64,000 nucleotides of DNA from Piscinibacterium candidicorallinum (GTDB lineage Bacteria > Pseudomonadota > Gammaproteobacteria > Burkholderiales > Burkholderiaceae_C). Location: assembly GCF_047549485.1 (NCBI RefSeq), contig NZ_CP180191.1, forward strand, positions 1,488,001 through 1,552,000, in the 5' to 3' direction. The notes beneath the pieces were generated by a model, which was not told the origin of the DNA, made no database searches, and saw only the letters and a program-made list of their open reading frames with translations. The position numbers and the translations under genes are program-made. This document shows, piece by piece, positions 1-8,734 of this stretch (within the stretch, counting starts at the first letter, position 1; every line of letters begins with the position of its first letter).

Positions 1-1098
1 GGGCGCCTGTCCCAGAGCCATGTGACGGTGCTGATCACGGGCGAATCCGGCACCGGCAAGGAGCTGGTGGCGCGGGCTTTGCACCGCCACAGCCCACGTG
101 CCAACAAGCCCTTTGTGGCGATCAACACCGCCGCCATCCCCAAGGACCTGCTGGAGTCCGAGCTCTTCGGCCATGAGCGCGGCGCCTTCACCGGCGCTCA
201 GACCATGCGCCGCGGCCGCTTCGAGCAGGCCGAGGAGGGCACGCTGTTCCTCGATGAAATCGGCGACATGCCGATGGATCTGCAGACGCGTCTGCTGCGC
301 GTGCTGTCTGACGGGCACTTCTACCGCGTGGGTGGCCACGCGCCGATCAAGGCCAACGTGCGCGTCATTGCCGCCACGCACCAGAACCTCGAAGACCGCG
401 TGCGCCAGGGTCAGTTCCGCGAGGATCTGTTCCACCGCCTGAACGTGATCCGCCTGCGCCTGCCGGCATTGCGTGAACGCAGCGAGGACATCGCGCTGCT
501 GGCGCGCTACTTCCTGGCCAAGAGCGCGCGAGAACTCGGTGTGGACGCCAAGCGCTTCTCGGACGACACCCTGCGCTTCCTCTCCGGCCTGCCCTTTCCG
601 GGCAACGTGCGCCAGCTGGAGAATCTGTGCCATTGGGTGACCGTGATGGCGCCTTCGCAGGGCGTGGAGGTGAAAGATCTGCCGGACGATCTGCGCCAGC
701 AGATTGCAGCAGCACCCGCCAGCGGGACACTGCTTGCCGGTGCTGCCACGCTGGGACACGCAGCTGATGCAGCAAGCGCGCAGCCGAGCGTCGTGGCGGC
801 GCCCGCGGTGCCCTTTGCGCCGCTGGCCGCGCCGCCGGGCGTGATTGCTGCGCCGGGTACCTGGCAGGCGCAGCTGGAAGCCGTGGTACGCGAGCGGCTG
901 GTGCAGGGCCTGCCGGACGTGATGCCCAAGCTGGCCGAGGACTTCGAGCGCACCGTGATCCAGACCGCGCTTGTGGTCACGGGCGGTCGGCGCGTGGAGG
1001 CGGCGCAGCGCCTGGGCATCGGCCGCAACACCATCACCCGCAAGATCGCCGAACTGGGAATCGATGACGGCCCCGGGGCGGACGAGCCGGCAGGCTGA
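1..1098 (+). CDS. ntrC: Nitrogen regulation response regulator NtrC, C-terminal part (5' end outside window)
   Basis: Sigma-54-dependent activator that switches on nitrogen-scavenging genes when phosphorylated by NtrB. The reading frame is open to base 1, so the receiver domain and the start of the AAA+ domain lie upstream. Visible are the Walker A motif GESGTGKE near the left edge, the sigma-54 contact loop GAFTGA, the Walker B LFLDEIGDM, an Arg-rich sensor region, a proline/alanine-rich linker and a C-terminal Fis-type helix-turn-helix (RRVEAAQRLGIGRNTITRK). The HTH and the conserved sequence before it (the FERTVIQTAL region) match NtrC better than other enhancer-binding proteins. What is known of the family supplies the function; the partner kinase gene is not in the window. 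Confidence 0.9.
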   Translation, partial: GRLSQSHVTVLITGESGTGKELVARALHRHSPRANKPFVAINTAAIPKDLLESELFGHERGAFTGAQTMRRGRFEQAEEGTLFLDEIGDMPMDLQTRLLRVLSDGHFYRVGGHAPIKANVRVIAATHQNLEDRVRQGQFREDLFHRLNVIRLRLPALRERSEDIALLARYFLAKSARELGVDAKRFSDDTLRFLSGLPFPGNVRQLENLCHWVTVMAPSQGVEVKDLPDDLRQQIAAAPASGTLLAGAATLGHAADAASAQPSVVAAPAVPFAPLAAPPGVIAAPGTWQAQLEAVVRERLVQGLPDVMPKLAEDFERTVIQTALVVTGGRRVEAAQRLGIGRNTITRKIAELGIDDGPGADEPAG

Positions 1099-1222
1099 GC
1101 GCGGCATTTCGCGATGCCCACCGGCCCCGCCGCGACGCTAAACGCCAGGGCAATCGGCCGAAGACGCGCTCCTGGAGAGGTTTAGATCGTTATCGGACAT
1201 GATTTTGATGAATCAAGAATAC

Positions 1223-1261
1223 GGCTTTCCGCGCATCATGCAAGCGGAAAGTCGGTTTTTT
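1223..1261 (+). terminator. Rho-independent terminator downstream of ntrC
   Basis: An 8-bp GC-rich stem, CTTTCCGC paired with GCGGAAAG, extended by one G-T and one G-C pair, is followed by GG and six T. It points rightward, 125 bp past the ntrC stop. The space between stop and hairpin holds no gene that I recognise. Confidence 0.65.
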
Positions 1262-1290
1262 CCATCAAGTAATCATCCAAATTCGGTCGT

Positions 1291-2502
1291 TCAATAGGCG
1301 TACAACCAGGGCAAATCCATGAGCTGCGGCCGCACGCCCAGCGCCAGATTGCGCGCCAGCCGCAGCGGCCCGGCGGCGTGGAAGATGCGCCCGTTGCGGG
1401 CTGCCCGTGCCTGGACCTGAGCATTGCGCTGCCAGCGCTGTTGCGCATAGCGCGCCAGGGCAGTGGGCGTGGCGCCATGCGCCGCCAAGGCCTGCGCCAG
1501 GGCGTCCGCATCCTCGAGTGCCATGCCGGCACCCTGCGCCAGATAGGGCTGCATCGGGTGCGCCGCATCGCCCAGCAGGGCGATCGGGCTGTCGGCGCGC
1601 AGGTGCATGTCTGATACGCCGCGCAGTGGCGCGCGAGCGTGCACCCGCCAGCGGCGCAGAGCGGGGAGGGCGGCCAGGGTTTCGGCCAGCGGGGTGCACA
1701 CCGGCCCGGTGGCCTGCAGCAGATCGCTCAGCCGGCCTTCACCGGCCCAGGCGCCGTGTCCTTCCTCATCAGCGGTCGGCAGCGGACCATGCTGCTCGGT
1801 GAAGGCCGCCACATTGAGCCACTCGCCGCCACGCACCGGGTAGCTCACCACATGCATGCGCGGGCCCAGCCAGGCCTGCACCTCAGGCCGGCGCAGGCGC
1901 TCGGGCAGATCGTGCATCGGCACCATGCCGCGCCAGGCCAGCTCACCGGTGTCGGGTACCCGCACGTCGGGCCAGAAGCGGCTGCGCACCGCGCTGCGCA
2001 GCCCGTCCGCACCCATGAGCAGGCGTGCGCGCAGGGGCTCGCTCAATGGCGCTGCCTCTGCATGAATCTCGTCGCCATGGCTGGAGAATGTCTTGATGCG
2101 CGTGCCCAGCATGAGGCGTGCGCGATCGCTGACCTGCGCCACGCTGGCGGCCAGCGCCGCCTGCAGGTCGGCGCGGTGCACTGTGAGGTAGGGTGCGCCG
2201 TAGCGCGCCTCGAAGTCGCGCGTGTCCAGACGCCCCAGTTCGCGGCCGCTGGCGGCGTCACGCGCCACCACCGCGCCCGGCGCATGGGCGAGATCGCGCA
2301 GCGGCGCCATCAGGTCCCAGCTGCGCCAGCGGCGTGTCATGTTCGGGCCGCACTGAATGCCGGCGCCGACTTCCTGCAGCGCGGCGGCCTGTTCCACGAG
2401 ATCGACGCCGCGCAGCCCGGGCGCCTGCCGGGCGCAGGCGAGCGCCGCCGCCAGACCGCCCAGGCCGGCACCGACGATCAGCAGATCAGCGGCTTCGTTC
2501 AT
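1291..2502 (-). CDS. FAD-dependent aromatic-ring hydroxylase (salicylate / 3-hydroxybenzoate hydroxylase-like)
   Basis: Flavoprotein monooxygenase of the class A family, expected to use NAD(P)H and O2 to hydroxylate an aromatic or quinol-precursor substrate. The 403-aa protein starts with the Rossmann motif VGAGLGGLAAAL (residues 10-21). It carries the Arg-Ala-Asp sequence VHRADLQ typical of the family and the FAD ribityl motif LLGDAAHPMQPYLAQGAG near residue 300. Length is normal. Substrate cannot be read from sequence; salicylate, 3-hydroxybenzoate and 6-hydroxynicotinate hydroxylases look alike. A FAH-type hydrolase and a maleylpyruvate isomerase of the gentisate type lie 53 kb away, which is only a loose hint. 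The gene is transcribed in the same direction as the acyl-CoA-binding protein gene but separated from it by a terminator. Confidence 0.85.
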   Translation of the reverse strand: MNEAADLLIVGAGLGGLAAALACARQAPGLRGVDLVEQAAALQEVGAGIQCGPNMTRRWRSWDLMAPLRDLAHAPGAVVARDAASGRELGRLDTRDFEARYGAPYLTVHRADLQAALAASVAQVSDRARLMLGTRIKTFSSHGDEIHAEAAPLSEPLRARLLMGADGLRSAVRSRFWPDVRVPDTGELAWRGMVPMHDLPERLRRPEVQAWLGPRMHVVSYPVRGGEWLNVAAFTEQHGPLPTADEEGHGAWAGEGRLSDLLQATGPVCTPLAETLAALPALRRWRVHARAPLRGVSDMHLRADSPIALLGDAAHPMQPYLAQGAGMALEDADALAQALAAHGATPTALARYAQQRWQRNAQVQARAARNGRIFHAAGPLRLARNLALGVRPQLMDLPWLYAY

Positions 2503-2526
2503 TCAGAAGCAGGCCCGCCATGCGCG

Positions 2527-2552
2527 AAAAAAAGGCGCACTGCGTGCGCCTT
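2527..2552 (-). terminator. Rho-independent terminator after the acyl-CoA-binding protein gene
   Basis: On the minus strand AAGGCGCA pairs with TGCGCCTT around a 5-nt loop and is followed by a run of seven T. It lies about 30 bp after the acyl-CoA-binding protein stop. Confidence 0.8.
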
Positions 2553-2582
2553 GGCGTGAGCATCGGGGGCTCGCACCGGGCC

Positions 2583-2840
2583 TCAGCCCTTCAGTTCCTC
2601 GACGTAGTCGATGTAGGCCTGCATCGCGTCATCGGCGCTCATGCCCTTGACTTCGTTCCAGGCGTCCCACTTGGCGCGGCCCACCATGTCCATCATGCCC
2701 GGGCGCTTGCCGTCCACGTCGCCGGCCGAGGCCTGCTTGTAGAGGGCATAGAGCTTGAGCTTGGCGGCGTTGCCCGGATCTTCGTCGAGCTGCTTGACGT
2801 CAGCCTGGGCTTGTTCGAATTGGGCTTTCAGATTGGCCAT
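2583..2840 (-). CDS. Acyl-CoA-binding protein (ACBP)
   Basis: Small cytosolic protein that binds and buffers long-chain acyl-CoA. The 85-aa length is typical and the whole protein is the ACBP four-helix domain. Diagnostic stretches are KLKLYALYKQA, GKRPGMMDMVGRAKWDAW and AMQAYIDYVEEL; the Tyr, Lys and Trp residues that contact the CoA nucleotide are present. It is divergent from the wax ester synthase gene across a 165-bp gap, so the two may share control. In this setting it probably supplies acyl-CoA to the reductase and acyltransferase encoded nearby (inference). Confidence 0.93.
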   Translation of the reverse strand: MANLKAQFEQAQADVKQLDEDPGNAAKLKLYALYKQASAGDVDGKRPGMMDMVGRAKWDAWNEVKGMSADDAMQAYIDYVEELKG

Positions 2841-3006
2841 GTCGTCTCCATCGGACCAGCGGTTGTGTTGCGTCGGCTCCTGAACAAGGCGGCGGGTTCA
2901 TCGCAAATGCAGCCTTGCGCGGGCAAATGACCCACTTATGATAGGCCCAAGATTTGTGCCGGCAGGCTGCAGCGCCGCGCGCATGAAGACAACACAAGGA
3001 GACGGC

Positions 3007-4752
3007 ATGGGACGCGAGCGCATGTCCAGCGTGGACACGGCATGGCTGCGCATGGATTCACCGGTCAATCTGATGATGATTGTCGGCGTCCATGTCTTCG
3101 AAGACCCGATCGAATACGAGAACCTGCGCAAGGTCGTGCAGGCGCGTCTGCTGTTCTATCGCCGCTTCAAGCAGAAGGTGCAGATCGACCCCAACGGCGC
3201 ATGGTGGGTGGACGACGAGCACTTCGACCTCGACCAGCACGTGCACCGCATCTCCCTGCCCGGCAAGGGCGGCAAGCGCGAGCTTGAGAAGCTGGTGGCC
3301 GCACTGTCCACCGAGTCGCTCGATTTCACTCGCCCGCTCTGGCAGTTCCATGTGGTTGAGAACTACCAGGGCGGCAATGCGGTGGTGGTGCGCATTCACC
3401 ACTGCATTGCCGATGGCATTGCGCTGATCGGCGTGCTGCTGTCCATGACCGCCCCCACGGCCGAGGAGAGCCTGGCCGTACCGGCCGCGCCCAGCTGGAT
3501 CAAGACGCGCAGCTCGGCCGACAATGCCAACGTCTGGGAGGACTTCTTCGCGCCCGTCACCAAGGTGGCGGCGCGCACGCTCAAGATGACGGGTGATCTG
3601 GCGAGCACCGCCTTGGGCGAGGCCAACGAGGTCATCCAGCATCCGGATGTGGTGGCCCAGCGCGCCGTGGAGGTGAGCAGCCTGCTGAGCCACGTGGCGC
3701 GCGACGCTGCGCAGATCGCGCTGATGGCGGACGACACGCCCACGTCGCTCAAGGGCAAGCCGGGCCGTGCCAAGTGTGTGGCGTGGACTGAGCCGCTACC
3801 GCTGACCGAGGTGAAGACCGTCTGCAAGGCCCTGGGTTGCTCGGTCAATGACGTGCTGCTGTCCTGCGTGGCCGGGGCGATCCGCGGCTACCTGCTCTCG
3901 GTGGGCGACACGATTCCCTGCGACGCCGAGATTCGCGCCATGGTGCCCGTGAACCTGCGCAGTGCCGGAGCGGAACACAAGCTAGGGAACAAGTTCGGCC
4001 TTGTACCCCTTACGCTGCCGGTGGGCATCGGCAACCCGCTGGCGCGCCTGTACGAGGTACGCCGCCGCATGAACGACCTGAAGGGTGGTTATCAGGCGGT
4101 GATCGCCATGGGGGTGCTGGGTCTGGTCGGTACGCTGCCGCGCCAGGTGCAGGCCGCGGCCCTGTCGATGTTCACCAACAAGGCCACGGCGGTGATGACC
4201 AATGTGCCGGGGCCCTCCGAGCAGCTCTACATGGCCGGTGCCAAGATGAGCCAGATCATGTTCTGGGTGCCGCAGTCCGGTGACATTGGCCTGGGTGTCT
4301 CGATCCTGTCCTATGGCGGTGGCGTGCAGTTCGGTGTGATCACGAGCAAGAAGCTCTGCCCGCAGCCTTCCGAGATCATCGATCGCTTCGGCCCCGAGTT
4401 CGAACGGCTCATCATGACCGCGATGCTGGTAGGCCCGAGCCTCGCTGTGGATCCACAGGCCGCGGAGTTCGAGCTCTTTCCTGAGATCAAGGTCGAATTC
4501 GATCGCATGCAGGCCGAAGCGGCCAAGGCTGCAGCGGCCGAGCGCGCGGCTGAGCGGGCACGCAAGGCGGCCACGGCCACTCAAGTCGGCAAGAGCGCGA
4601 AGCGTACGAAGGCGGGAGCTGCGGATGCATCGTCGGAAGGAGACGACGCCCGGGCATCATCGCCGGCAAAGAGCGCCAGCAAACCTGCCAGCGTGGCAGC
4701 GGATGCCCCCAAGAAGCGCTCGCGCTTTGCCCAGCTGCGTGCAGAGACCTAG
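3007..4752 (+). CDS. Wax ester synthase / diacylglycerol acyltransferase (WS/DGAT)
   Basis: Esterifies fatty alcohols or diacylglycerol with acyl-CoA to make storage wax esters or triacylglycerol. The active-site motif HHxxxDG is present as HHCIADG at about residues 131-137. Family blocks follow: LRSAGAEHKLGNKFG, VMTNVPGPSEQLY and GDIGLGVSILSYGGGVQFG. The ATG at 3007 was chosen because AAGGAG lies just upstream and the WS/DGAT domain begins right after it; an in-frame start 23 codons upstream has no ribosome site. The 581 residues exceed the usual 450-500 because of an Ala/Lys/Ser-rich tail from about residue 500 that resembles histone-like granule-protein tails. The acyl-CoA reductase, phasin and ACBP genes nearby support a storage-lipid role. 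Confidence 0.9.
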   Translation: MGRERMSSVDTAWLRMDSPVNLMMIVGVHVFEDPIEYENLRKVVQARLLFYRRFKQKVQIDPNGAWWVDDEHFDLDQHVHRISLPGKGGKRELEKLVAALSTESLDFTRPLWQFHVVENYQGGNAVVVRIHHCIADGIALIGVLLSMTAPTAEESLAVPAAPSWIKTRSSADNANVWEDFFAPVTKVAARTLKMTGDLASTALGEANEVIQHPDVVAQRAVEVSSLLSHVARDAAQIALMADDTPTSLKGKPGRAKCVAWTEPLPLTEVKTVCKALGCSVNDVLLSCVAGAIRGYLLSVGDTIPCDAEIRAMVPVNLRSAGAEHKLGNKFGLVPLTLPVGIGNPLARLYEVRRRMNDLKGGYQAVIAMGVLGLVGTLPRQVQAAALSMFTNKATAVMTNVPGPSEQLYMAGAKMSQIMFWVPQSGDIGLGVSILSYGGGVQFGVITSKKLCPQPSEIIDRFGPEFERLIMTAMLVGPSLAVDPQAAEFELFPEIKVEFDRMQAEAAKAAAAERAAERARKAATATQVGKSAKRTKAGAADASSEGDDARASSPAKSASKPASVAADAPKKRSRFAQLRAET

Positions 4753-4770
4753 CACGCGCTGGCGCAACAA

Positions 4771-4796
4771 AAAGGCCGACCCGCGGGTCGGCCTTT
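4771..4796. terminator. Bidirectional Rho-independent terminator between convergent genes
   Basis: A perfect 12-bp inverted repeat, AAAGGCCGACCC with GGGTCGGCCTTT, separated by GC and flanked by A on the left and TTT on the right. It can stop the acyltransferase gene from the left and the TPR gene from the right. Confidence 0.8.
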
Positions 4797-4815
4797 GTCA
4801 TCGGGCTCAAGACCG

Positions 4816-5598
4816 TCAGTCGTCCAACTCGCTCTTGGCCAGTTCGACGTCAAGGCGCTCCATGGCGTCGGCCGCTTCATGCTCAGCCGCTTCCTGATAC
4901 AGCTTTTCGGCCTCACCGAGTTTCTTCTTGCCTTCAAGCATGACCAGCCCGTTGGCGTATTCAACCCTGGCAATTGCGGAGTCGGGGTTCAGGTCCAAGG
5001 CCTTCTTGAACATTTTGAGGCCGGTGTCCTTGTTGGCCCCGTAGGTCAGGCCGCCGATCATGCTCCCCACCTTGTCGATGATCTCGGCGTGGTAGGCGCC
5101 CAGCGCGATGTGCGCATCGGCATGCTTGGGCGCGAGCTTGATGGCGGTGTCCAGCGCCGCCTTGATCTTGCTGGCGATTCCCTGCGTGGCCGCCTTCACA
5201 ACGCCGATGCCCTGGCCGTAGCGGCCCATGGCATACGCATAAAGGTAGTAGGCATTCGCGTTCTTGGGTTCGCTGGCCTGGAGTTCCTCGGCGCGGGCAG
5301 CTGCTTCCTCGTAGAGCGCGAGCTGCTTCTTCTCGTTGGTCTCGATGTAGGTGGCGTAGATGCACTGCGCCTTGTTGGCGGCGTTGATGCCGCTACCGGT
5401 GCCGGCAGCCAGACCCAGATCCACGGCCTTGGAGAAATCGCCTGCGTGGTAGGCGATCCATGCGTCCAGGCTCGCAGCGTCCTTGGGCAGAGGCTCGGCA
5501 TCGCCAGCGTGCAGGCGCGGCCAGGCTTTCTTGATGCTGGCGGCCGTGTATTCATAGGCTGCGTCAGCGTGCTCGAACTTCTTCCAACCCTTTGGCAT
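4816..5598 (-). CDS. TPR-repeat protein of unknown function
   Basis: 260-aa protein built of degenerate tetratricopeptide repeats. Helical pairs are visible in the regions AIKLAPKHADAHIALGAYHAEI and MFKKALDLNPDSAIARVEYANGL (about residues 150-215), each with the A..LP./A.....LG pattern. No signal peptide or membrane segment, so it is probably a cytosolic scaffold. It lies between the acyltransferase and the TetR regulator and is transcribed with the regulator; conserved placement in storage-lipid clusters would hint at a granule or acyltransferase partner, but the sequence does not show this. Confidence 0.75.
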   Translation of the reverse strand: MPKGWKKFEHADAAYEYTAASIKKAWPRLHAGDAEPLPKDAASLDAWIAYHAGDFSKAVDLGLAAGTGSGINAANKAQCIYATYIETNEKKQLALYEEAAARAEELQASEPKNANAYYLYAYAMGRYGQGIGVVKAATQGIASKIKAALDTAIKLAPKHADAHIALGAYHAEIIDKVGSMIGGLTYGANKDTGLKMFKKALDLNPDSAIARVEYANGLVMLEGKKKLGEAEKLYQEAAEHEAADAMERLDVELAKSELDD

Positions 5599-5656
5599 GG
5601 CTTGTGTCTCCTCCGCCGATCAAAGCCGGCGTCTTGTCCTCGGTTCGCCTCGGTGT

Positions 5657-6310
5657 TTACTTCATGTACTCGCCCGCCAGCTTGGCGAACAGGGCGCGCG
5701 AGTCGCCTGTGAGATAAGGCGCAACCAGAGTGAAGGTGTGATAGACCCCGCGCGAAAGCGCCTCGCTCATCTTGGCCTGGTCATTGAACTGGCGCGGATT
5801 GAGCACATACTCGTAACTGAGCCAGTAGGTAGCCACCACGACGATGTTCGTGGTGAGCGCCTCAAGCTCGCGGTCATCAGCCTTGAGTTCGCCGGAGCTG
5901 CGCAGGCCTTCGCACAGCTTGCGCGTGACGTCTGCAGATTGCGCAAGGATGCGCCTGAACTGCGTCTCCACCGTGCGGTTGTTGGCCAGCAGATTGTTCA
6001 GATCGCGGTAGAAGAAGCGATAGCGCCAGATGATCTCGTAGAGGGTGTGCAAAAAGAACCAAGCGTCTTCCACGCTCGCCTGCGCGGGCGGCGAGCCCAG
6101 GATGCCTTCCATCTCCTTCTCGAAATCCGAGAAGAGACAGTTGATGATGTCGTCCTTGTTGCGGAAGTGGTAGTACAGGTTGCCGGGGGAGATGTTCATC
6201 TCCTCGGCGATATTGCTGGTCGTGACGTTGGGCTCGCCAAAGTCGTTGAACAGCTGCAGCGACAGCGCGAGGATGCGTTCGCGCGTGCGTCGTGGCGGCT
6301 TGCGTTCCAT
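5657..6310 (-). CDS. TetR/AcrR-family transcriptional regulator
   Basis: 217-aa repressor-type protein. The N-terminal TetR helix-turn-helix is clear (TRERILALSLQLFNDFGE, then VTTSNIAEEMNISPGNLYYHFRNKDDI, residues 8-53). The remainder is an all-helical ligand-binding domain with no catalytic motif. The start at 6310 (MERKPP) is preferred over one 25 codons upstream because TetR proteins start just before the HTH and the upstream residues are not family-like. Given its position among lipid genes, a fatty acyl-CoA or fatty acid ligand is a reasonable guess, not shown. It is transcribed towards the TPR gene. Confidence 0.87.
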   Translation of the reverse strand: MERKPPRRTRERILALSLQLFNDFGEPNVTTSNIAEEMNISPGNLYYHFRNKDDIINCLFSDFEKEMEGILGSPPAQASVEDAWFFLHTLYEIIWRYRFFYRDLNNLLANNRTVETQFRRILAQSADVTRKLCEGLRSSGELKADDRELEALTTNIVVVATYWLSYEYVLNPRQFNDQAKMSEALSRGVYHTFTLVAPYLTGDSRALFAKLAGEYMK

Positions 6311-6416
6311 GGGATAGGCCGGTTCGCTGGGGAAGTTGGCGCGAGGATACACGCGCCCCCTCTGTGGCAATAGCCCGAAAAGCACCCTAGGCGCCGATTG
6401 CCCGGCGCTCAGGCGC

Positions 6417-7814
6417 TCAGCCGCGCTGCATGCTCTTCAGCCAGCGGTCCAGATCGTCGAGGGTTTCGGACAGGCGCGCGGCGGCCTGCCCCGCGAGGGT
6501 CAGGTTCTCCAGCGGCGGCCGGGCCCCCGACACGAGCGTGCGCTTGGGGTCGGTGAGTACATCCAGTTTCAGGTGCACGCCGTGGCGCTGAAGCATGGGC
6601 GTCACCTCGTGTCGGCGCCGGTACAGCTCGCTGCGGGTGTGCTGGTAGGCGTACTCGCACAGGCGCCGGCGCTGGGAATAGCTGAACAGGTTGGTGAAGA
6701 AGATCTCCGGGTCGGAGTGATCCGGCTCGAAGAGGACGATGTCGCTGTCGGGGTACTGCAGCCGATAGCGTTCCATGCCGACTTCCATCCGTGAATGAAT
6801 GATGGAGCGAAAGGTCTGGGACAGCACCGTCGGCAGGCCGCCGGCCACCACGGGGGATTGATCCGGCAGATCCTTGTGCTGCTGCCGCGCTGCCAGACCG
6901 GAAGGCGGGAAGTAGGCGTCGGCGTTGAAAGGCACCAGCGGGTTCAGGCACAGCAGCAGGTCCACCCCATGCTTCAACGCCACCGAGGCGTGCAGGGTCT
7001 TGCGCAGTGCACCATCCACATAGGCGCGGCCATTGATCTCCACGGGCGGGAACAGGCCGGGCAGGGCGGCGCTGGCTTGCACGGCCTGGGAAATGGGTAC
7101 CTCGTCGTGACCGGGTGCGCCGAAGGTGACGGCCTCCCCGGAGTCCAGATCGGTGGCCACGAGACGCAGCGGCTTGCGAAGGTGCTTGAACTGGTTGGTG
7201 CGGCCCTCGCGCGAAAACAGCTTGGCCAGATAGCGGTCGATGCCGCTGCCGGAGAAGACGCCGGTCGGGATCGCTCGCCCGAGGCGTTCGAACGAGGCCA
7301 TGACCGAACTGGGGCGCAGCGCGTAGTTCCAGGCTGCACCGGCCAGCAATGGGGGCAGTGCCATCATGCGCTGCCAGTACTCCTTGAACGCGGGGCGCAG
7401 CAGCAGGGCCGGGTCAAAGATCTCCGAGCGATGCAGCGACCCGGCGGCCGCAGCCGCCTTGGGGTTGTCGCTTTCAATGAACGCCGCGCACATCTGGGCC
7501 GGCGTGATCCCGTTGGCCAGGCCCGCGGCAATGAAGCTGCCCGCACTGACGCCCACGTAGATGTCGAGGTCATTGAAGTCGACCCCGTCCAGTGATTCGG
7601 CCAGCGCCGCCAATGCGCCGATCTCGTAGATCGCGCCCAAAGGTCCGCCGCCGGCCATGGCAAGGCCGATCCGAGCGCGGTGAGGCTGCGCGGCGGTCGT
7701 CCGCTTCGATCGGGGGGGGAGGTCGCTGCGCGCCGCGGCAGGCGAGCGGGATGAGCGAGTCGAGCGTGGCGTCTTTGTTGCAGCCGCAGTCTTGCGGGCT
7801 GGAGAGCGAGGCAT
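6417..7814 (-). CDS. Patatin-like phospholipase
   Basis: Serine-aspartate acyl hydrolase acting on phospholipids or neutral lipids. Motifs in order are the oxyanion-hole Gly-rich loop MAGGGPLGAIYEIGAL (about residues 55-70), the nucleophile elbow GVSAGS and the catalytic Asp in YVDGALRKTL. The N-terminus (residues 1-45) is a basic Ser/Arg/Ala-rich stretch without a signal peptide. The ATG at 7814 gives 465 aa; a start 15 codons upstream would cross the terminator stem of the next gene. Sitting between a phasin and wax-ester genes, it may hydrolyse storage lipid (inference). Bacterial patatins are also secreted effectors, but nothing here suggests export. Confidence 0.87.
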   Translation of the reverse strand: MPRSPARKTAAATKTPRSTRSSRSPAAARSDLPPRSKRTTAAQPHRARIGLAMAGGGPLGAIYEIGALAALAESLDGVDFNDLDIYVGVSAGSFIAAGLANGITPAQMCAAFIESDNPKAAAAAGSLHRSEIFDPALLLRPAFKEYWQRMMALPPLLAGAAWNYALRPSSVMASFERLGRAIPTGVFSGSGIDRYLAKLFSREGRTNQFKHLRKPLRLVATDLDSGEAVTFGAPGHDEVPISQAVQASAALPGLFPPVEINGRAYVDGALRKTLHASVALKHGVDLLLCLNPLVPFNADAYFPPSGLAARQQHKDLPDQSPVVAGGLPTVLSQTFRSIIHSRMEVGMERYRLQYPDSDIVLFEPDHSDPEIFFTNLFSYSQRRRLCEYAYQHTRSELYRRRHEVTPMLQRHGVHLKLDVLTDPKRTLVSGARPPLENLTLAGQAAARLSETLDDLDRWLKSMQRG

Positions 7815-7844
7815 GTTCTTGTTGCAGTGCAGTACGATCGATTG

Positions 7845-7874
7845 AAAAAAAAGGGCCACCCTGGCGGGCGGCCC
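7845..7874 (-). terminator. Rho-independent terminator of the phasin gene
   Basis: On the minus strand a 9-bp stem, GGGCCGCCC with GGGTGGCCC (one G-T pair), has loop GCCA and is followed by eight T. It lies about 75 bp after the phasin stop and 30 bp before the patatin start, separating the two same-strand genes. Confidence 0.9.
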
Positions 7875-7948
7875 GAAGTGTTACGCGTTAACGCAACAAC
7901 AAGGAGACGTTCGCATCACGCAGCTGGCTGCGTGTGTGCTATTCGGTT

Positions 7949-8479
7949 TCAGGCGGCCTTCTTGGCGGCCGGCTTCTTGGAGGCAAGCTTCTTGGCCGGT
8001 GCCTTCTTTGCAGCGGCCTTGGCGACCGGCTTGGCGCTGGTCTTGACCACAGCCACTGGCTTGCCACCGAGCTTGGCCAGCTGGGCGGTGAGCTGCTCGA
8101 CGCGCTTGGTCAGCAGTTCGATATCGCGATTGGTGGGCACACCCAGCTTGTTCAGGGCGCGGGCGACGCGGTCTTCAAACACGGTTTCGAGCTTGTCCCA
8201 GGTCGTGTTGGCCTGGCTGGTGATGTCGCTGGCGACACGGTTCATCTTGGTGGTCATCTCGGTCACTTTGTCCTCCGCGGCGCGCTGGCCCTTTTTCTGC
8301 ATGGCCATGCCTTCACGAACGAGGGTTTCCAGAACCTTCTGGCCTTCGGTCTGGACCTTGGCAAACGCACCCTGACCTGCACGCAGGATGGTCTCGGCGG
8401 AGTCCTTCACGGCGCTGGCGATCTGGTTGGCGGGAGCGGCCTTGGCCTTGCTGGCCATCTTGTTCAGTTTCTTGACCAT
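7949..8479 (-). CDS. Phasin-family polyhydroxyalkanoate granule-associated protein (PhaF/PhaI-like)
   Basis: Coats the surface of PHA or other storage granules. The 176-aa protein has an amphipathic helical core (residues 10-135, with stretches such as ILRAGQGAFAKVQTEGQKVLETLVREG) and a histone-like C-terminal tail of AAKKAPAKK-type repeats that in PhaF binds DNA and helps segregate granules. This combination is typical of PhaF-like phasins rather than the short PhaP type. It has its own terminator and is divergent from the acyl-CoA reductase gene. Confidence 0.85.
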   Translation of the reverse strand: MVKKLNKMASKAKAAPANQIASAVKDSAETILRAGQGAFAKVQTEGQKVLETLVREGMAMQKKGQRAAEDKVTEMTTKMNRVASDITSQANTTWDKLETVFEDRVARALNKLGVPTNRDIELLTKRVEQLTAQLAKLGGKPVAVVKTSAKPVAKAAAKKAPAKKLASKKPAAKKAA

Positions 8480-8734
8480 GGGATCCTCATTCCTCGTTCG
8501 GCGCCGTGATCCGTAGGTGTCGGTTCACCGGCTCAGGCAGGCATTCTGGGCCTGCTGTGGTAGAGAGCGCACACTAAAGCCCTAGAAAGCGGCCTCAAAT
8601 GCGCCGTCTTCGCTCGCACGGGAAAGCCAGCACTGCCGCCCCTTGCGCCGGTGCTAGGGGGCAAGCATCATTGCCCGCAAGCCATGCGCCGACCTTGAGC
8701 GCGCAAGGCAAAAGAACGTCAAAAAGGAGACAGC

